From Cladophialophora immunda (lineage: Eukaryota > Ascomycota > Eurotiomycetes > Chaetothyriales > Herpotrichiellaceae), in the NCBI RefSeq assembly GCF_000835495.1, contig NW_015622546.1, positions 994,883-1,058,882 of the forward strand: a stretch of 64,000 nt of DNA, written 5' to 3'. Positions 54,729-64,000 of the stretch are shown one piece after another. Position numbers and translations under genes: made by a program. Numbering within the stretch: the first letter of the stretch is position 1; the number at the start of each line of letters is the position of its first letter. The notes beneath the pieces were generated by a model. The model did no database searches. It worked only from the letters and a program-made list of their open reading frames with translations, and had not been told where the DNA came from.

Positions 54729-55589
54729 CCTGAGCAGGTACCTGCAGAGCCAATGGACTAAGGAGGAATGCAGTAGGAATCGAGACTTGGGGGATATTAG
54801 AGGAAGAGAGAGGGGAGAGGGGCGAGAGTTGAGGAATGGTTAAGGTATTCTTTGTTGGTGTTTCATGGCAGCGCGTTTGGCCTATACAAGTGTGCTTGAA
54901 TGCAAGGGGTTGAATAGTGATGACTGATGAAGAGTGGTTGTGTGAGACGAGAAGAAGGTAAGAAAGGATGAAAGGGAAAATCCCATTCAGCATACATGGA
55001 ATTGTCTAGCGTCAGACCGCGTCTTGGAAAGGATCGTTGGTGTCGTGGCTTGTTAAACAGGTGGAGGAGGATGCATCGATCGACGACAGACCCAAGTTCT
55101 TCTCGATGATCTGGGGGAAGGTTGTGAAGTCCCAGGCGATATGACGTCGTAGGACGCCATAGGTGGCTGTGGGTGGCTGTGGGTGGCATCTGCGCGCACT
55201 GGTGGCTGCTGTTCAGGCGAATCAAGCATCAACGTCGTCCCGCCCGGCTCGGGCGCCTTGGCCAATCCGGGCCTCGACGCGCGACTTTAGCATGCCTAGC
55301 TACGACATCCTTAACTAAAAAGGGGCCACGGGGGCCGTGGCGGGGATGGCTTTTTCATCGCAAGTGGCACGAGTGCGCATGACTTGCAGAGGTCCCCTGG
55401 ATCACCTCCGAGGGACGACGGAGTTTCCTCGACTGCTCGTAGGGCCATGAGTCGTTTCCCGCAATAGTTGACCTTTATCATTGATTGGCCATAGTTTTCG
55501 TCCGTTAAAATCAAGTATTGATAGGGTCTGGGTCCTAATTCCAACCTTCACATACCTACCTCTATGGAAAGTACTGTTCAGTGCGCCTC
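54729..55589. other. spacer
   Basis: Promoter of the K+ channel and 3' flank of the transcription-factor-domain gene. No gene seen. Confidence 0.5.
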
Positions 55590-57337
55590 TTATTTTTGTC
55601 TTTCTTTGAGCTTCTCGGTATATCGCAATACCCCTAATTCCCACGTCTGTCGCCATGTTTCGACTAAGTCCTCGCTCCAGAAGAACTTCGTGATTGACTT
55701 CTTGACCCACTTCCAATTTCTAGCACTGGATGAATCCTCGAGTATCCTATCCAGGAGTATGTTTCGTGGACTATGTGGTTGGTTGTTGTTCGCCGATGTC
55801 GCCTTGCTGGTGGCTCCTTCAGTGGCTGGATGTGGAGGGCCCGCTATGACCAGTGCCATCCATATGGTACATTCGGGCGGCAAGTCGCGGAGGTTATATC
55901 GAGCAAGCATTTCTGAGAGTGATTCGACCAGCCGCCGATGGACCGGATTCTGTTGCTTTGATTTCCTGAATGTCTCTGTCGTGACGGCCGCGGTCGCCGA
56001 ACAAAGAACCCTCTCGAGCGTGTTCAGCCCGCGAAGAGGCACCAGTTCGAGACACGTCTGCGTCTGCTTCATATATGTGCCGTTTGGATCCCCCAGTGGT
56101 AGAACGCCCTTCTTCCGGGGGCCCTGCAGTTGCTTGACCCATTCCGACACATATGATAACATCGTGATGATCTGGACGCAGAGGCTACCGGACAAGGCAA
56201 CTTCTCGAAATCCATCGGGAAGCTTGGCAATCAAGGTGCAGAGATCGGGAGGAAATGGATGCCTTGGATATTGGAGCTTGATACTGGCTTCGGTTGTAGA
56301 AATTCTCAACTTTTTGTTTTCGTGGTACGCCCAGAGAGACTCGAGGCTAACATCTGTCAGTCAATTCTGTTGACGCGCAACTGCAAGACCCGTTGCGTGG
56401 TGAAGATCCCCAATCTTCCCCCGGACTTACCCAGTGATTGAATTCTTCAAGAAGCCGTCCCAGCCCAGATAATCAACCCCTCCTCGCATTTCAACAAGGT
56501 GGCGTAAGCCGATCAAGTGCGTCTCAAACGACACAAAGTCATTGTAAATCAACTTGGCAGGGATATCAGTTACAATATGTCCTGTTGTGGGAGGCGAGTT
56601 GACATACGGCAATTCCCAGCAGCGCCATGACCGCCAGAATCGTGGCATCGTCATCACAGGCTGAGCTCCGCGCCATTTTCAGACGCAGCGCTTCGACGCC
56701 TTTCCCATAGTGAACCAAAACTTCCCTCGTCGGTTCCCGAGTGTTTCCTCGCCGGGCGTCGTACGAAGCTTGGGCAAGCGCCACCATGAGTTCAAACATG
56801 GATGCATTTTCCAACGCGAGGCCAAAGTACCTTCGTGACAGCAGCAGGCTATCCGCTGGACCTAACTGCTCCTTTCTGGGGTTGATGTGGACCGGTGCGT
56901 AGTGCTGGAGGACTTTGCGCAAACCACGAATTAGCGACTGCTCCCCGACCAGATTTATCACAAAGCTCACAATAGTCAACAGCGGAAAGGACTCCCCCAT
57001 CCGCTGATATTGGGAAAGCACAGAACGGATCACCACGCAGCCCACCGGATGTTACAGTCAATCTCGGTGACGGCGCAATAGCCGTAACCGTGAGATTGGG
57101 GTCGATGCCGGCCCTGGTCAACCCCAGTAGCGGATCGATAACGCGCTTGGGATCAGTATCCTCGCCAGAAGATGTCGAAAAGATATGGTCACGTCGTTTC
57201 CCAATATTCGCCTTGGCTCTTTTGATGGCTTGGTTGTGGATGCGATTGCGTTGTCTGGGATTGGATTGATTTACCGAGACCAAGGACGGAGGTACGTCTG
57301 AGGCGAGCCTTTTCGGGATCGAGTTAGTTGGCTGCAT
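55590..57337 (-). CDS. fungal-specific transcription-factor-domain protein without zinc cluster
   Basis: 516 residues, four exons: 57337-56971, 56912-56608, 56552-56431 and 56346-55590. Joins give ADGGVLSAVDYFLQHYAPVH and MALLGIALIYNDFVSFETHL, both natural, with intron lengths of 55-84 bp. The N-terminus has a basic run with RQRNRIHNQAIKRAKANIGKRR, but no Cys6 cluster. The middle resembles the Fungal_trans_2 region (DFVSFETHLIGLRHLVEMRG followed by GGVDYLGWDG). Proteins of this layout are widespread in ascomycetes and are often auto-named tachykinin family. It may be a co-regulator or a factor that lost its DNA-binding domain. Role unknown. Confidence 0.82.
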
Positions 57338-59051
57338 GAGAGACGAAGGGAAGACGATGACTGTTCACTGTCTGGAGCAATGACAGTCCGGTGGTCCATA
57401 GCGGCTGCTGACAATCATAGAGGTCCATGAAAACATGAACCGTCGAAAGTCATTTTCGGAGAGTAATGAGGATGAGGTTTATGAAATTCCGGGTGTCAGC
57501 CCTGTAGTGCCGGGTCCAAGTCCGAACATGGCAAGTGAAGGCGGCGCTTTGGTCAGCGTTCGGCCAGTGGTGGAGTGGTGTGGGATTGGTCCTGCACATC
57601 TCGCTTGTGTACAAGTAGAAAGGGGAGCGTATCTTATGAGAGACCTGGTTGGGTGGAGTGACGGACTTGTACCAAAGAGGAGGCGAATGGTCCTATCTCA
57701 AAATCCAATGTCGCGGCCAGAATTTGATGCATACCCGCGTATGAGGTTCTCGGTAGATATGGAGTGACATGGAGGACGGGAGGCAATCCTGAACAGAAGC
57801 CATTAGCTGTACGAGATACCTTCAAAGTGGACATTGGGTTTGATGAATTGGCATGCGCAAGCTGAGGGGAAATCATAGGATGGCAGGGGTGGCTGGTCAT
57901 ATTCGAGGTGGCAAAGATACCTACTAGGGTTGTGGAAGTGATAAACGCAACCATCATGATAACCATTGGATCGTTGTCGAGGACACTGTGAATGAGTCTG
58001 GGGACTAGAGTTTGTCAGTCCAAGCAACAAGCCGCAAACTGTAGTCCACTCGTAGATACAGAGAGCAGACTACGAACTCGATACTTCCCTTCAGCGGGGA
58101 GGAGCAGGAGGTGCAGCGACGGCAGCAGATCGGAATAAAGAAAGCCCGGAGGAGGAGACGACGCACGGCACCAAAGTACGGAATACGAGGCCCTTACTTG
58201 TGCGGGCTAATTACCTGTGTACGAGCATGCACTGCGGGCGCTTGACGAGAAGGTCCTTATGCGGATATGTTTCACGGAATTGTTATTGACAGGTCCCTCT
58301 GCCCAGATCTGAATGATCTTAATGGGTGGGCTGTTATCTCCAGGTACTACCCGTGGATAGAGTGTCTCGTTGCCCTGTACGGAGGTTATCCCGCGTGCTG
58401 TGAGTGGCTCAGGCACACCTAAAACTCCGGCGCCCAGGCCTGAGACGGTAAGAACTGACGGACATGAGGGTGCAGGTTCCAGAAGATCACTTGGGAACCC
58501 GCCCGCCATGGTGGCCCAGGGCCCAATCTCGTGCTCTTCCCGCCTCCACTCCCAGCTAAAGCGGCCCTTAGTCTAGGCTCTAACCAGTGGCCCACGACCG
58601 CCCGCACACACGCACACACGCCTATCCACTCTCCCACCCTCCCACCCTCTCCAAGCTCCTCCAAGGAACGTGCATGCATCCTGCACCTGCCCGGTTTTCC
58701 CAGTTGGTGATGCGACGACTGCGCCTCAAACGCATTTCTGTCCTACACCTCTACCACAGTGACACCTTCCTCTACTGCACGTTCACTCGTTGACCATCTA
58801 CTATCCTGTAGTAGTAGTATTTCGTTGCACTTTTTTCCATTTCACATCGTTGTACCGCGGGATTCAGTACTATCGGTGTATGGGAGGTTGTCTTTTCCTT
58901 CCGCTCGCTGAAGTCAACTGCACAAGAACATCATCACCGTCACCCTTAATGCGCAACCCTCATCCTTCCCGACGTTGCGCTTTGGCGCCGTGGACTCTCT
59001 GAAAGACCAAAAGACAGCTGCAGCATCCCCCTCTTATTCCAATTTCACATC
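57338..59051. promoter_or_regulatory. divergent promoter region with a possible small membrane exon
   Basis: 1.7 kb before palI. Upstream of palI (58600-58660) lies a C/T- and CA-rich tract typical of fungal promoters. On the minus strand about 58010-57930, a hydrophobic frame with HSVLDNDPMVIMMVAFITST lies between acceptor-like and GTAGGT donor-like signals; I could not complete a gene around it. Confidence 0.4.
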
Positions 59052-61551
59052 ATGCTGAGGCCCGCCACTCCTCTGACCGTTTTGCTGCTCATATCCTTTG
59101 TTTTCCTCCTGCTGTCGGTTCTTTCGACGCCTGTCATCCACAGCATCCCCATCGCAACCTACCAAGGAGTTAATTTTGGAGTCTTCGGCTACTGCACTCC
59201 GACAAAATGCAGTGGCATCAGGGTGGGATATACAACTGGTAACAAGCACATGATGAAGTCCCGCGTTGCTTAAATACCAGTTCACTGACTCTCGCTTTAA
59301 GATGGCCTCTTCCCCACCGGAGATACCGACTTCAATCTCTCGTCCTCTACCAGACACTCGCTATCCTCCCTCCTCATCGTCCACCCTGTCGCGGCCTTTT
59401 GTAACCTGGTCTGCCTTGCACTGGCTGGGGCTGCTCACCTGCACTCCCCCTCTCATTCCGCGCGCTATCTCCTCGGCCTGCTGATTCTGTTGCTGCCCAC
59501 GCTCCTGGTCACTTTACTGGCTTTCCTGGTCGACATATTACTTTTTGTGCCACATTTACAATGGGCTGGATGGATTGTCCTTGCTTCCACCATCCTCATA
59601 GCGGCTTCAGGTGTCGTGACCTGCGCTATGAGGCGGACTCTGGTCTCTCGGAAAGCGCGTAAGAAGAGAATTGCCGAGAATGCTGAAATGAGTGGAGAGA
59701 ACTTCTACAATCGACAAGCACAAGAATCCAAGAATGTCGCCCAAACATTCACCGCAGAGCCAACTATGCCTATGGTCAATGGCTCACCCGGCGCAGACAG
59801 GCTCCCTACCTTCGCGACCTTTGATGCAAGTCAAAAGTCCGATGAAGAACGCCAACCCCTCCGAGCGCAAGCGTTGTCCAATGAGCCAAGCCTGGCGACA
59901 CCCTCCCGAGATGGGGCGTCGGATCGATACTATGGACCTCCGTCAAGAGCTAGCAGTCGACCACCGAACAATGGACCACGAGATCAATTCGGTAATCCCC
60001 CGCCACCGCCGCTCCCGACCGGTCCAGAAGGAGCTATGATGTCGGGGCAACGCAGAAGCTCTGGGGATGGGCCGACTCCTCCTAGTCCTTATCGAGATCG
60101 CAGCCTGCCGCCGCCGGGTGGTCGAGGCTATTCGCAGCGTGGCAGAGGCACCTATCCGCCTCGGGGTGGCTACCCTCCGCGAGGGGGCGGTTACGGTTCC
60201 AGAGGACCACCTCCTCCACAAGGCTATCCTGGCCGAGGCGGATTCTCGACTGACATGAGAGGAGGATATGGTGGGCGTGGTCGGGGTGGATTTCCGCCCG
60301 GTGCCCCGACCATGGCGGCCGGAGCCATCATGGCCGGTGCTGCACGACGACCACCCCCGGGATACCCGCCCAACGGAGCTGACAGCGTATCGGAGAGGTA
60401 TACTCCACCGGACGAATACCCAGTGGCAATGGGTCCCCCGCTACCCATGGTACCTTCGCAACAATATGTCGAAGACAATGAGCGGAGGTACGATGTGAGG
60501 AGTCCCTCTGTCTACACTCAAGGAGAAGAGTCGCAAGGTCCATACGGAGCTAGGGCGCAGTCCCCAGCAAGAGATAGAACGTCACCATATGGCAGTCGTG
60601 TTCAATCCCCATCTGGGACCCTCCACCGACCTTCTCCACCACCAGCAATGCCTCCATTGCCAATGACTCAGCCCGTTGAGATGGCTGGCACCTCTGTCCG
60701 TGACTTCAAACCTCAGAGGTCGCAGAGTCAAGATCCGTAAGTGAACCTGCCAATGGACAAGTCGATTATGCTGACTGACAAGCTATGTACCTCCACGGGC
60801 TAACTGGAACAATATGTCGGGCGATGATTTGGGATACCCGAGGTCACCGGTGAGACAAGCCCAATCTCCTGTCGAGCTCCCTACAAGCGGCAGTCACGTC
60901 GGGGGTTACAACAGCCAACCACGGAGACCGCGAGTCAACTCTGGTGGGAGTGATGTCTACTACGAAGATGTCGACCCACGGTTCGCTTCTGACCCAGTAC
61001 CACCAATGCCACCAAATCCCCAACTCGAAGACCGGAACCGGAGACCTCCTCCACTCCTGACTCCAGGACCGCCCGGCCATTATCGACCCGACTCCTACAA
61101 TGAGATCCCCCCAACCAACTCGTACGAGGAGTTGCCCGGTGCCCGATCTCCCGCGGAGAGCGAAACCAGCAATTTTACATCCGTCAGTCAGCGAGGGGTC
61201 AATCCCAATTGGCGGCCCGGCAACGGTGGCGAGTTCAGCACCATGGGTCCCATGAGGAGGCGAGATCAGCAGACGAGGCAAGACATGCTCCTGGCAGGTA
61301 ACCCGGACTTCGAGCTGCCCGGTACCATGGGACCTCCCCGGCTCCCAACACGGGGTCGTGGCGGAGGGCCTGGGATGAGAGGTGGGGTGATGAGAGGGCC
61401 AGCTCGTGTCCCGCCAGCCAGCGCTGTAGGTGGCGGTGGTGATGGTCCCTATCCCATTCCCATGGGACCAGCTCTACCCGGCGGACCAATGGGACCGCCC
61501 GGACCTGGGCCTGGTCCAGGTATGGCAATGGGAGGCATGAGGGAGATATGA
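59052..61551 (+). CDS. palI: PalI/Rim9 pH-signalling membrane protein (SUR7 family)
   Basis: Plasma-membrane component of the ambient-pH (Pal/Rim) pathway, which helps the sensor PalH/Rim21 reach the membrane and leads to PacC activation at alkaline pH. 796 residues, exons 59052-59238, 59302-60736 and 60783-61551. The SUR7-type head has four helices: one near the N-terminus in exon 1, then the extracellular cysteine pair (FGYCTPTKCSGI), and three in exon 2 (LIVHPVAAFCNLVCLALAGA; LLILLLPTLLVTLLAFLVDI; WAGWIVLASTILIAASGVVT). The rest is a 600-residue cytosolic tail rich in Pro, Gly, Arg and Tyr, with many RGG-like and PP repeats, as in other long filamentous-fungal PalI proteins. Confidence 0.92.
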
Positions 61552-62295
61552 GGGATATACATGAAAACAAAAGCTTAGCTTACGTACAGTCCAGTCTAAT
61601 AATGTGTGATATGCGGGCTGGGCCTTGTGAAATAAAATGGAACGATTTGATGATTACGAGTCAATGAGCAGAGGCCAGGAGTTTCAATGTCTTGTAAAAT
61701 CAGGAACACCTCCCTTGCCATTGCAGCTCGCCGGAAAATGACCGGGTACACGGCACAGGGGGTTTGATATCAAAATAGATGGATGGAGGAGAGGGGGAGG
61801 TTGATAGATAGCTACATACTGCTCGGGCATCAAGCCATATGTATATACGATACCCACCATTCTGAACCGCCACCAACACCAACCACCAAATCTTAACAGC
61901 TACTTGACTCCTGTCCTTTGCCTGTGCCTGCTTTCTTATTCCGGTCTTGTCTGACGGTGTTTGGTTCTAACACGTGACAAGGCTACGAGGCTGAGCGGAG
62001 TGTGGAGTTCATTTGCACCACCTGCATCACCCACTACTGAGTCGGCCAAAAGGTAAACAACTAGTCTGACTAGAGTGTAACAAGGATCGTAGAGCCAAAG
62101 AAAGGAGGAACGTAGGGCACGATCTATTAGGAAATATCCTTGCGAATGAGCAAGGAAGAGCGATACTATTAGGGACAGGTATTCCTAGTTTAAGGAGCCT
62201 CAGTGCAAGAACTCGAAGCATCGGGGGTTTCAAGCCTCTCTATACGGTGAGGGTGCGATTAATTATATTATGCTAAAGTACTCCGAACATTCATT
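61552..62295. other. convergent spacer
   Basis: 3' flanks of palI and of the second Kelch gene. The part 62040-62280 is AT-richer and has short relic-like frames, but nothing assignable. Confidence 0.45.
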
Positions 62296-64000
62296 TTATC
62301 TGAGAGGCGCCTCGAGCTCATGAGTAAGAGGACCCGCCAGTCTCGCTGTCTCCATACCATCAGCTTCGTACCTTTCAGCTCCATCGGCTTCGTGCCTTTC
62401 ACTCGCATCGAATTCATGTCTTTCACTTCCATCAGCTTCGTGCCTCGCGTTCCCGTCAACCTCGTATTTGCCCGTACTATCGACCTTCCGCAAGCTGATA
62501 CCGTCAGCCTCATGGGGACCCTTGCTCACCTCATGGGTGTCAAGAGTGCCAGTCTTCCTTCTTCTCCGACGGAGGAACCATAGGCCGGCAACAAGGATGA
62601 TCACAAGGCCGGCGACACCGCCCACCACACTACCGGCAATAGCCCCGGCGTGGGAGTGGCTTGAATGTGACCCGGCGGTGCTGCCGGCGCTGGTGGCCGA
62701 AGCGGTCACGGAAGCTGTGCCGCTGCTGCCGCCGCCGGACGGAGTAACAGCGGAGGCCGTGCTGCTGGAAGAGCCTGACACTTGGACGGCGTTGGCAAAT
62801 ATCGAGGCGAGGGCAGTGTTCGTCCCAAATCCCGCACTGGGTGCGGTCACGGTTGCGCCGCCACCCGCACCCCCGCCGATGATGCCGTACACCTGGCTGG
62901 GGATGGCATATAAATTCGACGTCGTTGACGATTTGGGTGCCCCCGAGGACTGCTGAGGCGGTGCCTCATAGGTCGACGTCCAATCTAGGTGTATAAGGTC
63001 GAAGAGCCGAAGGCCGGACTGCGCTTGATCGCAGGGCCAGTCGTATCTGGCCGGCACCGGCCATGAGACCGACTTTTCCAGGCCACCATATGTGACCAGA
63101 TACCTGTCTGCCACCACGGCACAGGCAGACCCAGACCGGGGGACCGAGCTCGTGCTGACGGGAATCCAATGGAAGGCAGGAAGCGTGAGGATCCAGACAT
63201 CGCCAAGCGGGATGTCGCCAGTTGCTTGTAGTCCACCATATACGTAGATATTGTGGCTGCTGCCGTCCGCCGCGGTCATGGCGACAGCACAGAAGGAGGC
63301 GCGTGGCGCGGGATATGTTCCCCCTTCGGCGGTGGTGTCTTGCTCAAACCACTCGTCTGCCCCCGTGTCGTACATTAGTACGCGTCTCAAGCTCAAATAT
63401 TGGGTCTCCTGCGTTTGTAAGAGGTCAATCGGGTTGAAGAGTATCCTTGACGACAGCGCGGACTCACAGGTCTTGTGTCACCCCCCAGTGCGACGGCCAG
63501 TCCACTGGTGTTGGACTCAGTTCCCGGGAGAAACACCAAGTTGCCACGTTCACTCCACGGCTCTACAAGCTCCGACGAGATGGTCTTGTTGGTCCAAGTC
63601 CAGTCACTGGTGCTGAAGGACGCGATGAACTTTTCCCCGATTTGAGGAACTCCGGGGTCGAGAATGTAGACCTCGGTGTTGGGGTCCAAGCGCGCGTGTC
63701 CGGCGGCCCTGATGCCGTTGTGGACGTAGCCTGTTGCGAGGCGTGAGTTCCAACCGAAATAGTTCCACGAGAAGGGCCCGTCCATCGGGAGACCGGTCTG
63801 CGAATAGTTCTGCAGTGCAGTATCCACGGACCACTGGCCCGAGTCGACATCATAATAGTAGATGCTTTGCCCCGACAGGTCCGCAAGGCTCCAATCCGAG
63901 TCCACGAACGACCCCTGCTCCGTGAGGTGATACCAGCACCCCTGCAGACCAGCCACGACGTAGAGCTTCCGACCATCTTCCCAGAAGGCACCCTCATCAA
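62296..64000 (-). CDS. second Kelch-repeat one-pass membrane protein, N-terminus cut by window edge
   Basis: Exons 64000-63468 (continuing outside) and 63408-62296. Same build as the gene at 27193-29236: Kelch blades (YVVAGLQG, AVALGGDTRP, IYVYGGLQ, YLVTYGGLEK, IIGGGAGG), a Ser/Thr-rich stalk, one transmembrane helix (AIAGSVVGGVAGLVIILVAG), then RRRRRK and a cytosolic tail. The start and signal peptide lie right of the window. The tail differs from the paralogue: it is built of short repeats with the pattern HEADGxER. The exon A donor is CCT|GTGAGT; the acceptor is ACGCAG. Function unknown; probably cell surface. Confidence 0.9.
62356..62514 (-). repeat. tandem coding repeat in the Kelch protein tail
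   Basis: About five degenerate copies of a 24-30 nt unit encoding HEADG/ERHEFD/ERYEADG-like blocks in the cytosolic tail. It is in frame throughout, so length changes would not break the protein. Confidence 0.7.

Noticed and set aside
1..64000. tRNA, rRNA, CRISPR, insertion sequences, long terminal repeats
   Set aside because: Scanned by eye for tRNA TpsiC-like GGTTCGANNCC with a matching stem and for long direct or inverted repeats; nothing held up. CRISPR is not expected in a fungus.

Overview
This window is nuclear DNA from a filamentous ascomycete (Pezizomycotina). The signs are: genes with short introns (about 50-120 bp) using GTRNGT...AG splice sites, both strands used without operons, a Zn2Cys6 regulator, a HET-domain protein, a LaeA-like methyltransferase, the pH-signalling gene palI and a fungal TOK-type potassium channel. 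Order and genus cannot be settled from sequence reading alone. I assign 25 loci: 23 that look intact within the window (two run off its edges) and two that look broken.

Left part (1-9.2 kb): the 3' part of an MFS sugar transporter (+), an NmrA-like oxidoreductase (-), a glutathione S-transferase with a GC-AG intron (-), a four-helix membrane protein of unknown role (-), a gene-poor stretch (6.6-8.5 kb) holding decayed coding fragments, and a small secreted six-cysteine protein (+).

9.9-24.3 kb: a Zn2Cys6 transcription factor (-) diverges from an ABCG half-transporter (+) across 1.6 kb. Then come an RBR-type E3 ligase (-), the SMC5/6 subunit Nse3 (MAGE domain, +) and a large TPR-DnaJ co-chaperone (-).

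24.8-38.2 kb: a neutral amino-acid permease with a 14-nt microexon (-), a Kelch/one-pass membrane protein (-), an 800-residue basic nuclear/cytoskeletal-type protein (+), a GDT1/TMEM165-type cation transporter (-) and a SPOUT RNA methyltransferase with a 15-nt first coding exon (+).

38.7-50.7 kb: the most metabolically themed part. It holds nitronate monooxygenase, a metallo-beta-lactamase-fold hydrolase, a class A FAD monooxygenase, a frameshifted LaeA-like methyltransferase, a HET-domain protein with an abnormal core motif, and a Baeyer-Villiger monooxygenase. No PKS, NRPS or terpene cyclase is present, so this is at most a small catabolic or detoxification neighbourhood.

52.2-64 kb: TOK1-like two-pore-domain potassium channel (-), a fungal-specific transcription-factor-domain protein without a zinc cluster (-), palI (+) and, cut by the right edge, a second Kelch/one-pass membrane protein (-). 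PalI, the potassium channel, the GDT1-like transporter and the two Kelch proteins are membrane or cell-surface functions. Nse3, the SPOUT enzyme and the TPR-DnaJ protein are housekeeping. I saw no tRNA, rRNA, CRISPR array or intact transposon.
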